Of a DNA stretch of 11,759 nt, positions 1 through 6,258 are shown piece after piece; position 1 is the first letter of the stretch, and every line of letters starts with the position of its first letter. The notes under the pieces were generated by a model. That model was not told where the DNA came from. It searched no databases and was given only the letters and a program-made list of their open reading frames with translations. Made by a program: the position numbers and the translations under genes. Source of the stretch: Bermanella sp041589295 (GTDB lineage Bacteria; Pseudomonadota; Gammaproteobacteria; Pseudomonadales; Oceanobacteraceae); assembly GCA_041589295.1 (NCBI GenBank), contig JBFHVZ010000124.1:1-11759 (forward strand), in the 5' to 3' direction.

Positions 1-283
1 ATGCTTTGAGAATTGGGTAAGCGTACTGATAGAAGTTTTCGTAGCCATCATCAAAGGTGATGACCACGCTGTGCTTAGGCAGGCTGATTTCACCGCGTAG
101 GCCGCGAATGGCGTCGGTCAATGAAATCACGTGGTAACGCCAGCGACGCAAAAACCGCATCTGCTGCTCGAAGCGTTTGACGTGGCAAAAATTCGCTTTC
201 AATCGTGTGACGTTTTCGAACTCGCCCACTTGGTGATACATGAGAATGGACAGATAAGGCGTTTTCATCGTCGTTTCGGCCAT
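1..283 (-). CDS. Polysaccharide deacetylase (NodB/CE4-like), N-terminal part, truncated by window edge
   Basis: Only the first 94 codons are in the window; the rest lies beyond position 1. The translation has two family hallmarks: an early ILMYHQVG segment (residues 13-20) and VVITFDDGY (73-81). The paired aspartates 78-79 correspond to the NodB-homology motif that supplies the catalytic base and a metal ligand. The family (PF01522) removes N- or O-linked acyl groups from glycans such as peptidoglycan, chitin-like oligomers or exopolysaccharide; the substrate cannot be read here. No signal peptide is visible. The start is uncertain: ATG at 283 has AGGA directly against it, and an in-frame ATG at 268 has no clear ribosome site. 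The gene begins 6 bases after the stop of the glycosyltransferase-like gene, so the two are probably co-transcribed for envelope glycan work. Confidence 0.82.
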   Translation of the reverse strand, partial: MAETTMKTPYLSILMYHQVGEFENVTRLKANFCHVKRFEQQMRFLRRWRYHVISLTDAIRGLRGEISLPKHSVVITFDDGYENFYQYAYPILKA

Positions 284-289
284 TCCTGC

Positions 290-940
290 TTAGCGGCTAC
301 ACAATGCCAATAAGATTAAGTACACCACGTTCGTCAGCACAAAAATACTCAGATACTTTTGCTTTTTGCGGCGCTGTTTGGAAAACGCTTTTACGTTGTC
401 TGAACGGCGGCTAGCCTGAAAATGTTCAACGTATGCTTTGACGTTGTCGCGGTCATAAATCTTCACGTAGGCAACCGGCAAGTTAAAGAACTGCACATCT
501 TGCTGACGTTTTTTGTAAGCGACTTCGAAGCTGTCCTGATCGTTATACTTCAGGTTTTGCGTTTGTGCTTCGATCCAGTCCCGCATGAACTGATGGGTTC
601 TAGGGTTGTTACGCAGGTAAATGGTGCCGGTACGAATGCTGTGTGAACCGCCCTTTTCGTTGAAGTGAATACCAATATCCCCTTCAAACTCATCAAAGCC
701 GTCCATACGGCGGCGGATAAAGGCATCTGCGTCTAAATACAGTACGTCTTTGCCTTCAAAGCGCTCTAGACATTCCAGCAAGAATTTAGGTTTGATGCCG
801 GTGTTTTGCTCCCACGTTGGCAGACGCTCAAATTCTTGCAAATGATACTCATGGCCAAAGGCCTTGAGCGAAATTTCCAGTCGCTCAACATCATCACGAT
901 AATTAGGCGTATAAAACGCGCAAACAACAAAATCAGACAT
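290..940 (-). CDS. Putative nucleotide-diphospho-sugar transferase with C-terminal membrane anchor
   Basis: The protein has 216 residues. Its N-terminus (FVVCAFYTPNY) resembles the first strand and loop of GT-A-like glycosyltransferases. A YLDADAF segment at about residues 68-74 supplies a DxD motif, which in such enzymes binds the divalent metal and nucleotide-sugar phosphates. A second acidic stretch, NDQDSF, lies near 133-138. This best fits the nucleotide-diphospho-sugar transferase group (PF03407-like), but the sugar and acceptor are unknown. The C-terminus has a basic patch (KQRRKKQK, about 188-195) followed by one hydrophobic segment (about 196-213), suggesting a single tail anchor with the catalytic domain in the cytoplasm. 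I chose ATG at 940. A GTG at 946 is also possible, since AGG at 952-954 sits 5 bases before the GTG and 11 before the ATG. It is followed after 6 bases by the deacetylase gene. Confidence 0.72.
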   Translation of the reverse strand: MSDFVVCAFYTPNYRDDVERLEISLKAFGHEYHLQEFERLPTWEQNTGIKPKFLLECLERFEGKDVLYLDADAFIRRRMDGFDEFEGDIGIHFNEKGGSHSIRTGTIYLRNNPRTHQFMRDWIEAQTQNLKYNDQDSFEVAYKKRQQDVQFFNLPVAYVKIYDRDNVKAYVEHFQASRRSDNVKAFSKQRRKKQKYLSIFVLTNVVYLILLALCSR

Positions 941-1040
941 GGACACACTTACCTAAAATAGGGGGCGAAGGGTAACCCGCTTACCCCACCTAAGCAACCG
1001 AAACCCCAGTTATGGCGCGTGAAATGAGGCACATTCGCGT

Positions 1041-1068
1041 CTTACAAAAAGCGCCTATTTCTTTACAA
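1041..1068 (-). promoter_or_regulatory. Possible sigma70-type promoter for the glycan genes (weak)
   Basis: On the minus strand TTGTAA (1063-1068) is followed after 16 bases by TGTAAG (1041-1046). Each matches its consensus (TTGACA, TATAAT) at four of six positions. The location, about 100 bases before the glycosyltransferase start, is plausible. Such matches are common by chance in A/T-rich DNA. Confidence 0.2.
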
Positions 1069-1145
1069 ACCGTTGCAAAAAAATGCCAAGCGTAAAACCC
1101 CTTAACCTAGTGTTTCGGTCAACTTTTTGATCGGGATTTATTCAA

Positions 1146-1151
1146 TATAAT
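1146..1151 (+). promoter_or_regulatory. TATAAT -10-like element upstream of the lipoprotein gene
   Basis: A perfect TATAAT lies about 150 bases before the lipoprotein start. No good -35 is seen at 16-18 bases; the nearest TTGAnn (TTGATC, 1127-1132) is only 13 bases away. If it is used, the mRNA would have a leader of roughly 140 bases, which includes the hairpin at 1212-1225. Confidence 0.25.
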
Positions 1152-1211
1152 CAATGAGTTACAGATTAACATTCGCTTAAATAACCAGATCTTCCTAAAG
1201 CCGTCAAAAAC

Positions 1212-1225
1212 AGCCGATGGCGGCT
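1212..1225 (+). other. Small hairpin in the putative lipoprotein leader
   Basis: AGCCG and CGGCT form a perfect 5-bp stem around an ATGG loop. An A-rich stretch before it and ATTTG after it can extend the stem by about three pairs across one mismatch. It could be a weak terminator-like or leader structure; it is short enough to be chance. Confidence 0.3.
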
Positions 1226-1289
1226 ATTTGACCTTCTAACAGGAGCAACTAAACAGAGAGGGTACGCCCTATTCTCGTCAATCTTATAT

Positions 1290-1293
1290 GGAG
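1290..1293 (+). promoter_or_regulatory. Ribosome binding site fixing the lipoprotein start at 1300
   Basis: GGAG lies 6 bases before ATG at 1300. It overlaps the in-frame upstream ATG at 1288, which has no ribosome site of its own. This favours 1300 as the real start. Confidence 0.65.
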
Positions 1294-1299
1294 AACGCG

Positions 1300-4191
1300 A
1301 TGGCCCATATGACTCTCGATTCTAAACACACCAAGCCCAAATGGGCCTTGGCCATTCTCACCAGCGCATTACTCGCCCTTGGTGGTTGCTCGGTAGAAGG
1401 CACAGGGGGTGATGACCCTGTGAACGACGGCGGCCCAACTGGCGGTAACCCCACTGGTGATAATCCCACCGGCGGTAATGGCAATACCGTCACCCCGTCC
1501 GTTAGTTTTAATTTAAGTGGTGCTGTTTCGTTGGTGGCCAATGAAGATGCCATCGTGCAAGGCACGGATACCAGCACGTTTTCACGGGACGGTCGCAAAC
1601 TCTTTAGTTACAGCATCGCCCGCGGCTTCCAAGGTAATCCGGTAAAAAGCTTAACCCGCGAGAGCGACGGCACAGAAACAGAGGAAAACCAAGGGGTCAG
1701 CAACCTGTTAGCCATTGATGCGCAAGGTAACGCATCGCTGGCATTGCATACCAATGTCCCCATGAAAGTCATGTACAGCGTGGCCTCGCCAGATGGCAGC
1801 AAGGTGTACATCGCGTTAGACACCGGTTGGGACGACCACAGCGGCACCAACACATACGACTATGCCAGCACCATCGCCGCATTGAATTGCGGTTTACTAG
1901 AAGTGGATACTTCAGCCAACAGCCACCGCTGTGTTGCTGAAGGCTTGTTCGTACAAAAAATGGATGATGAATACCAGAAAGCCGTGTCTGGTAATCAAAA
2001 ACCCATTCAGTTCGACGAAGACGGCAACATGTACTTCGCAGCCACCAGCTTTACCCGTCAAATGGACAGCTGGTGCTCTAACTTCGACGAAAACGGCAAC
2101 TGTATCGAAGAAAACACCTGGTACTGGCTAGACCACGTTAGTTGGGACCCTCGGGTTTATAAAATGGACGCGAGCACTGGGGATGTCGATGCCGTTACCC
2201 AAGATAACGAAATCGTGACCTTCTTCTTGGTGCTACCTTCTGGCGAGCTGGCCTATCAGTCTTGGCAAACCAATGGCAACTACACCAGCACCCTTTACAT
2301 CTTGCAAGGTAACTCAAAAATCAACCTAACCGACGGCACCGGCTGGATTGAGTTCTTTACCGTCGACACGGGCAATACCGTCATCTTTGGTGATGGTAAC
2401 TGGGGCTCTGGTGCAAGCGGTGTAAAACTCGCACGTCCAACTTCCGGCGGCGGCATTTTCAAATCTGCATTGAATACCTCGCTGTTCGGCGACAACCAAA
2501 ACGGCAACTGGAGCAACCCAACACCTCGTCGCATCATTCTCGCGGACGATGGCCGTGTGTACGGTGTATTTGAAGGTGGCCGTAGCGAGCAATCCGATCC
2601 TGATGACTCAAGCACTTGGCAGTGGATTCCAACCCTCAAGGTTTACCAAGTATTACCCTATGACGGTGTACCCAAAGTTGAGCTGGATTTAGACCCCAAC
2701 AGCAACTGGTGGGACATCTTCTTCGCTGGCACTCCGTTCCAAATCGCTAAAGGATTCTTGTATTACACCCGCTCGGTCAATGTTGAATTTGGTGGCGCTA
2801 GTTTTGGCGACGCCGACATCATTGAAATGGTGAAATTGGCCACACGGGAAAAACAAACCCTGTTGATGCCAGCCACCAACACAGACCCAAGATACGAAAT
2901 GTACAACTGGCGTTTGAGCGGCACCGAGCTGTTTTTCTCGGGCTTAGATAAGTCCACTAACACAGTGGTCACCGGCACCATCGACACGCTACTGGTACGT
3001 GACGGTGCGGCGCAAAGCGAATTCTTGGAGCTTAAAGAGTCAGCATCTGCCTTAGGCGCGGCCTCTAAAGTACAAGACATCGAAGTGATTGGTGCAGCCC
3101 AACCCGCGCAAGACAGCGGCGGCACACCCAAAGTGGATGAGATCCACGCCGATCAGGACAACCTGTACAGCGTGAGTATCGACTTTACCAAGCACATGAA
3201 CAAAGAGACCGTTGAAAGCAACTTGGCTCTAAAAGACGCCAGCGACAACGAAGCCTACACCATGAAGGTCTGGCTCCATAAAACCCTGCACTTGATCGTT
3301 GACCGCACCAGTTTAAGTGATGATGCCGTCACACCCATGCAGGCAAACACCACCTATACCTTGGACTTCGAAGCCGGCACCGGCACCATGCGTGACGCCT
3401 TCGGTGTGGACCTAAGCCTTGCGGATTTGGACGTGAACACTGGCGCTATTGCCACCAGCTTCACCACCCGTCCTAACAACGGCTGGTACATAGGCACATC
3501 CACCAGCACCAGCGCACTGGTCAGTGGCGATGTACTCAAATACGCCGGTCCATCCACCGACTGGGAAATGGAAACCTTCCTACTGCGCGATTTGGACAGC
3601 ACCAGTAATGTGCGTGTGGAGTTTTCTGCTAAAAACCTAGGCTGGGACGGCCCACAAATTATCCTATGGGATAACGGTGCAGTGTTTGAAGACTGGTTCA
3701 GTTCTGACTGGTGGGCACGCACCTTGGTGAAAGTACGTATGAGCGGTTGGTCTGACCTGAACTACAAAACCACCTTCAGCGATAACGACACCAACGGCAA
3801 AATCGATAACTGGATGGACGATTGGGATAACGGTAACACCGAAACCCTGTTCAACGGTCAATGGAAACGCTATCGCATTGACTTCTATGGCACCAAACTG
3901 CGGGTTTATGTCAGCGAAGATGGCACCACTTACACTGAAGTGTCGATGTTCAGCAAAGACGATCTAGCTGCACGCAGCGGTACGGATTATCACTTACTGT
4001 TCCGCGTGAATTCCGCCATGGTCATCGACGACTTGAAGATCCAGAACTTAGATAGCAGTGGTGTTTTGGGTAGCGATATTCTAAGTGAAGACTTTGGCAC
4101 TAGCGGCAGTGGTAGCGTTCCGAGCGCATCACCTACTGACTTCAGTACCGATGTAAATGACAGCGCTCCATATAACCTAGATAACTGGTAA
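1300..4191 (+). CDS. Large predicted outer-membrane lipoprotein with propeller-like, Ig-like and C-terminal beta-sandwich regions
   Basis: The 963-residue product starts with a short charged region, a hydrophobic stretch (about residues 15-27) and LALGGCS. Cys30 fits a lipobox, and Ser at +2 favours the outer membrane. A Gly/Asn/Pro/Thr linker (about 37-63) leads into a region to about 600 with repeated short beta-hairpin signatures such as SPDGSKVYIA, DEDGNMYFA and ADDGRVYGVF, suggesting a beta-propeller. Residues 610-723 resemble a bacterial Ig-like domain of the SbsA/Big_5 type (IDFTKHMNKETV near its start, TSFTT at its end). The C-terminal part (about 736-914) looks like a concanavalin/laminin-G-type sandwich and carries an EF-hand-like DNDTNGKID segment (828-836). 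Cysteine pairs 197/211 and 259/268 could form disulfides. It is strikingly rich in Trp, Asp and Asn. No catalytic motif was recognised. Carbohydrate or surface binding is a guess; the domain calls are by eye. Confidence 0.8.
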   Translation: MAHMTLDSKHTKPKWALAILTSALLALGGCSVEGTGGDDPVNDGGPTGGNPTGDNPTGGNGNTVTPSVSFNLSGAVSLVANEDAIVQGTDTSTFSRDGRKLFSYSIARGFQGNPVKSLTRESDGTETEENQGVSNLLAIDAQGNASLALHTNVPMKVMYSVASPDGSKVYIALDTGWDDHSGTNTYDYASTIAALNCGLLEVDTSANSHRCVAEGLFVQKMDDEYQKAVSGNQKPIQFDEDGNMYFAATSFTRQMDSWCSNFDENGNCIEENTWYWLDHVSWDPRVYKMDASTGDVDAVTQDNEIVTFFLVLPSGELAYQSWQTNGNYTSTLYILQGNSKINLTDGTGWIEFFTVDTGNTVIFGDGNWGSGASGVKLARPTSGGGIFKSALNTSLFGDNQNGNWSNPTPRRIILADDGRVYGVFEGGRSEQSDPDDSSTWQWIPTLKVYQVLPYDGVPKVELDLDPNSNWWDIFFAGTPFQIAKGFLYYTRSVNVEFGGASFGDADIIEMVKLATREKQTLLMPATNTDPRYEMYNWRLSGTELFFSGLDKSTNTVVTGTIDTLLVRDGAAQSEFLELKESASALGAASKVQDIEVIGAAQPAQDSGGTPKVDEIHADQDNLYSVSIDFTKHMNKETVESNLALKDASDNEAYTMKVWLHKTLHLIVDRTSLSDDAVTPMQANTTYTLDFEAGTGTMRDAFGVDLSLADLDVNTGAIATSFTTRPNNGWYIGTSTSTSALVSGDVLKYAGPSTDWEMETFLLRDLDSTSNVRVEFSAKNLGWDGPQIILWDNGAVFEDWFSSDWWARTLVKVRMSGWSDLNYKTTFSDNDTNGKIDNWMDDWDNGNTETLFNGQWKRYRIDFYGTKLRVYVSEDGTTYTEVSMFSKDDLAARSGTDYHLLFRVNSAMVIDDLKIQNLDSSGVLGSDILSEDFGTSGSGSVPSASPTDFSTDVNDSAPYNLDNW
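1435..1479 (+). repeat. Three 15-bp units encoding a PTGGN-type linker repeat
   Basis: Three in-frame 15-base units encode PTGGN, PTGDN and PTGGN, followed by a partial GN. They sit just after the lipobox and form the flexible tether between the lipid anchor and the folded domains. Third-position differences between the units show that the DNA copies have diverged. Confidence 0.8.
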
Positions 4192-4204
4192 GACCCATAG
4201 AAAC

Positions 4205-4232
4205 GCCCCAGCAGGCCAAGCCAAGCTGGGGC
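4205..4232 (+). terminator. GC-rich hairpin just after the lipoprotein gene
   Basis: GCCCCAGC (4205-4212) and GCTGGGGC (4225-4232) make a perfect 8-bp stem with a 12-base loop, 13 bases after the stop codon. No T-tract follows, so it may protect the 3' end or help the terminator immediately downstream rather than terminate on its own. Confidence 0.5.
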
Positions 4233-4249
4233 AAACCTGCCAACTTAGC

Positions 4250-4297
4250 AAAACCCGACTAGGCTCTATTTATAGGTCGCTTTCGTCGGGTTTTTTT
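4250..4297 (+). terminator. Rho-independent terminator with a large loop
   Basis: AAAACCCGAC (4250-4259) pairs with GTCGGGTTTT (4285-4294), and the T-run continues to 4297, giving a 10-bp stem and seven Ts. The loop is long at 25 bases and holds sequence (TAGGTCG, 4273-4279) that could pair with CGACTA (4256-4261) as an alternative. It separates the lipoprotein gene from the beta-barrel gene, which starts only 20 bases later. Confidence 0.75.
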
Positions 4298-4316
4298 ATT
4301 GAGGTACTTGCCCGTT

Positions 4317-5267
4317 ATGATGTTTTCTAGGTTTACACGTTTTGTTCCGCTATTGGTTTTTTTGCCGATATTCTTATTGTCTCAACTGTGCACAGCCTCT
4401 GAGGCTTCAACCCCTAGGACCACCACTGCAGGCGCCACCGACACACCCAAGGCCTTTAGCTATTTCGCGGTGGGCGTCGAGAGCATTAACTACCGTGAGC
4501 GTATCAGCGCATTGGGCGGCACCATCGAAACCGACACCACCACAGAAAACGTCGTACTGCTCTCCGGCGGTCGCACCTTTATTAACCGCGCATGGTCTTT
4601 TTCCATTAATGCCACGTCTACCTTGTACCCCAATCGCACTAAAGAAGAGTGGGAGCTAACCAGCGCCATTGATGTCCCTGTCGACACCACGGGGGACGGC
4701 AATGCCGACAGCACGGCGCGCTTTGAGCCCCAGCGTTTGCAAACCAACAGCTTCACCTATAGTCAAACGGCCACGCAAATTTTGGCCCATTACCACCCCC
4801 AGTTATGGTGGTCTCTCGATGGCGGTCTGACCTATTCGCTTGGGACATTTAAACGGTTTTCGTTTACCGCACATTCTGCCCTCGCGCAGGATTTGGGCGA
4901 CACAGTCGTGGAAGAAACCTTTGCTGAGCTGGCCATCCACGGCGGTGGTTCCATCGTCGTGCCGATTGTCGAAGGCTTTCGTTTTCGCTTAGCGTCGCAG
5001 GTGGGCTTGCCAGTGGTCAGCCGCATTGAAAACACTCGTCACCCTGACATGGTGTTTGATTCCACCACCGGCTGGCAGGCGGAGCTCACCAGCTCCTTGG
5101 TCTATCACTTTAACGAGAACATAAACCTCGGCTTGGTGTATGACTTTCAATATCAGTTCAAGGACAATCAAGGCAAACGCGACCCAGACACCCAGACGAT
5201 GGTGTACATTCCGGAAAACATTCGCATGGCAAGCCGCGTAGGGCTCATTGTCAGTTGGGCGTTTTAA
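4317..5267 (+). CDS. Predicted outer-membrane beta-barrel protein of unknown function
   Basis: The 316-residue product has a basic N-terminus and a hydrophobic segment (about residues 9-24), with a likely signal peptidase site near residues 27-30. The mature part is made of alternating polar/hydrophobic strands and ends in IVSWAF. A terminal Phe with this pattern is the usual recognition signature for beta-barrel assembly. A DTTGDGNAD stretch at 123-131 resembles a calcium-binding loop and probably lies in a turn or surface loop. Two adjacent ATGs (4317, 4320) are possible starts. The nearest ribosome-like GAGG (4301-4304) is 12 bases upstream of the first, which is rather far, and an in-frame TTG at 4299 is less likely because it would overlap the terminator T-run. 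I do not recognise a named family. The gene follows the terminator closely and precedes the DUF547 gene by 86 bases, so those two may be co-transcribed. Confidence 0.75.
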   Translation: MMFSRFTRFVPLLVFLPIFLLSQLCTASEASTPRTTTAGATDTPKAFSYFAVGVESINYRERISALGGTIETDTTTENVVLLSGGRTFINRAWSFSINATSTLYPNRTKEEWELTSAIDVPVDTTGDGNADSTARFEPQRLQTNSFTYSQTATQILAHYHPQLWWSLDGGLTYSLGTFKRFSFTAHSALAQDLGDTVVEETFAELAIHGGGSIVVPIVEGFRFRLASQVGLPVVSRIENTRHPDMVFDSTTGWQAELTSSLVYHFNENINLGLVYDFQYQFKDNQGKRDPDTQTMVYIPENIRMASRVGLIVSWAF

Positions 5268-5275
5268 CGTTAAAC

Positions 5276-5299
5276 CAATGGGGGAACCTATGCCCATTG
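5276..5299 (+). other. Hairpin between the beta-barrel and DUF547 genes
   Basis: CAATGGG (5276-5282) and CCCATTG (5293-5299) form a perfect 7-bp stem with a 10-base loop, starting 8 bases after the beta-barrel stop. No T-tract follows, so it is not a classical terminator. It could be a processing or stability element within an operon mRNA. Confidence 0.4.
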
Positions 5300-5353
5300 T
5301 GTTACTCCAAACAGCAATCGAGTCACCGTTCCATCTTGTGTTAGGAGTTTGTT

Positions 5354-6124
5354 ATGCGTCTTGTTGTTTTATTGTTTAGCGCCTTCGTGCTGCTGATCCC
5401 TCACCCTAGCTTGGCAGCCGATCAAGTGGAATTTGACTGGTCCAGTTTTGACCGCCTACTTAAAAGCCATGTTCAGCCCGGCAACATCAATGGCATCGAA
5501 GCTAATCTGGTGGACTATCGCGCACTGCAAAGCTCAGATGCGTTTAGCGCCATCGCGGGACAACTTGCTGACTATGACCCAGGTCCGCTGAATACTAAGC
5601 AGACCTTGGCGTTTTACATCAATGCTTACAATTACTTCGCACTCAAACTTGTGGTCGACAACTACCCGCTAGACAGCATTAAAGATTTGGGGAATTTCTT
5701 GTTTCCGGTCTGGAAAAAAGACGCAGGCAAGATCAACGGTAAAACCATCTCATTGGACTACATAGAGCACGATGTGCTGCGCAAGTTAGATGAACCCGGC
5801 ATTCACTTTGCGATTGTGTGTGCCAGTCTGTCTTGCCCAGACTTACGTACCGAGGTTTACACCGCTGACTATTTGAACCAGCAAATGGCCGACCAAGTTA
5901 AACGCTTTTTGAATCAGCAAAAGGGCAAACAAATTCGCCAAGAAGGCGATCAATCCGTTTTGTATTTGTCCAACATTTTTAAATGGTTCGAAGCCGACTT
6001 CGTCGGTCACGGCGGTGTTATCCATTATCTCACCCCCATTGATCCCAGTTTGGTGCCGTATCAAGCATTCGAAACCTTGGATTACAACTGGCAGTTGAAC
6101 GATCAAGCGCGGATCAAACTTTAA
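5354..6124 (+). CDS. Secreted DUF547 family protein
   Basis: The 256-residue product has a clear signal peptide (hydrophobic residues 3-16, cleavage near SLA-A at 21/22), so it should be periplasmic or exported. DUF547 (PF04784) is recognised from LAFYINAYN (85-93), IHFAIVCASLSCPDL (150-164, with Cys156 and Cys161) and the C-terminal LDYNWQLN (242-249), close to the family's usual ending. The length is typical for a single-domain member. The biochemical role of the family is not established. The start is well supported: AGGAG at 5343-5347 lies 6 bases before ATG 5354. It follows the beta-barrel gene in the same direction and may share its transcript. The stop codon TAA (6122-6124) lies inside the first unit of a 16-bp tandem repeat. 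Confidence 0.9.
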   Translation: MRLVVLLFSAFVLLIPHPSLAADQVEFDWSSFDRLLKSHVQPGNINGIEANLVDYRALQSSDAFSAIAGQLADYDPGPLNTKQTLAFYINAYNYFALKLVVDNYPLDSIKDLGNFLFPVWKKDAGKINGKTISLDYIEHDVLRKLDEPGIHFAIVCASLSCPDLRTEVYTADYLNQQMADQVKRFLNQQKGKQIRQEGDQSVLYLSNIFKWFEADFVGHGGVIHYLTPIDPSLVPYQAFETLDYNWQLNDQARIKL

Positions 6125-6183
6125 CCTAGTAAACTTTTAACCTAGTAAACCTTTATCAGAGTAAGCCTTTATCAGAGTAAACC
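6120..6183 (+). repeat. Four tandem 16-bp units at the end of the DUF547 gene
   Basis: The units lie at 6120-6135, 6136-6151, 6152-6167 and 6168-6183. Units 1 and 2 read TTTAACCTAGTAAACT and TTTAACCTAGTAAACC. Units 3 and 4 read TTTATCAGAGTAAGCC and TTTATCAGAGTAAACC. The two pairs are each nearly identical (one mismatch) and differ from each other mainly at positions 5-9, which suggests two rounds of local duplication. The first unit contains the DUF547 stop codon. No spacers are present, so this is not a CRISPR array. Confidence 0.92.
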
Positions 6184-6196
6184 TTGCAAAGGTTTT
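6179..6196 (+). terminator. Weak terminator-like hairpin after the repeats
   Basis: AAACCTT (6179-6185) and AAGGTTT (6189-6195) form a 7-bp stem with a GCA loop, followed by only one more T. It uses the end of the last repeat unit as its left arm. The stem is A/T-rich and the T-tract short, so termination would be weak at best. Confidence 0.35.
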
Positions 6197-6199
6197 AGC

Positions 6200-6228
6200 T
6201 TAAGCCAACGCCGCGTCTGCGTTATGAT
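6200..6228 (+). promoter_or_regulatory. Possible rsmE promoter
   Basis: TATGAT (6223-6228) is a good -10 match. The hexamer 17 bases upstream, TTAAGC (6200-6205), is a poor -35. Transcription would begin about 25 bases before the rsmE start, giving a short leader. The -10 also lies in the loop of an inverted repeat, CGCCGC (6209-6214) / GCGGCG (6229-6234). Confidence 0.35.
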
Positions 6229-6258
6229 GCGGCGGTTTACTTTTGACCTTCGACCACC

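Larger units (their letters stand above)
941..1299. other. Divergent intergenic region, about 360 bases, no gene seen
   Basis: This stretch separates the minus-strand glycan genes from the plus-strand lipoprotein gene and should hold both promoters. I found no convincing coding frame or RNA gene. It is A/T-rich in the middle (about 1040-1200), with runs such as a seven-A tract near 1077-1083. It also has a candidate minus-strand promoter, a TATAAT on the plus strand and a small hairpin, each listed separately. Confidence 0.7.

Noticed and set aside
131..313. Plus-strand open frame opposite the deacetylase and glycosyltransferase genes
   Set aside because: The opposite strand encodes clear TFDDG and glycosyltransferase-like sequence through this interval, so this frame is a by-product.
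1102..1111. TTAACCTAGT shared with the 16-bp repeat units at 6121 and 6137, suggesting a common regulatory site
   Set aside because: A single 10-base match in A/T-rich DNA with no extension on either side; CTAG is not rare in this window, so chance is a sufficient explanation.
1284..1598. Minus-strand open frame of 104 codons over the lipoprotein start
   Set aside because: It is antisense to the signal peptide and PTGGN linker; its proline-rich translation merely mirrors the Gly-rich repeat.
4299..4316. TTG start for the beta-barrel gene, six codons upstream of ATG 4317
   Set aside because: It would overlap the terminator T-run, has no ribosome site before it, and would add residues ahead of a normal signal peptide.
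6120..6183. Possible CRISPR array
   Set aside because: The 16-bp units are directly adjacent without unique spacers and are too short for CRISPR repeats.
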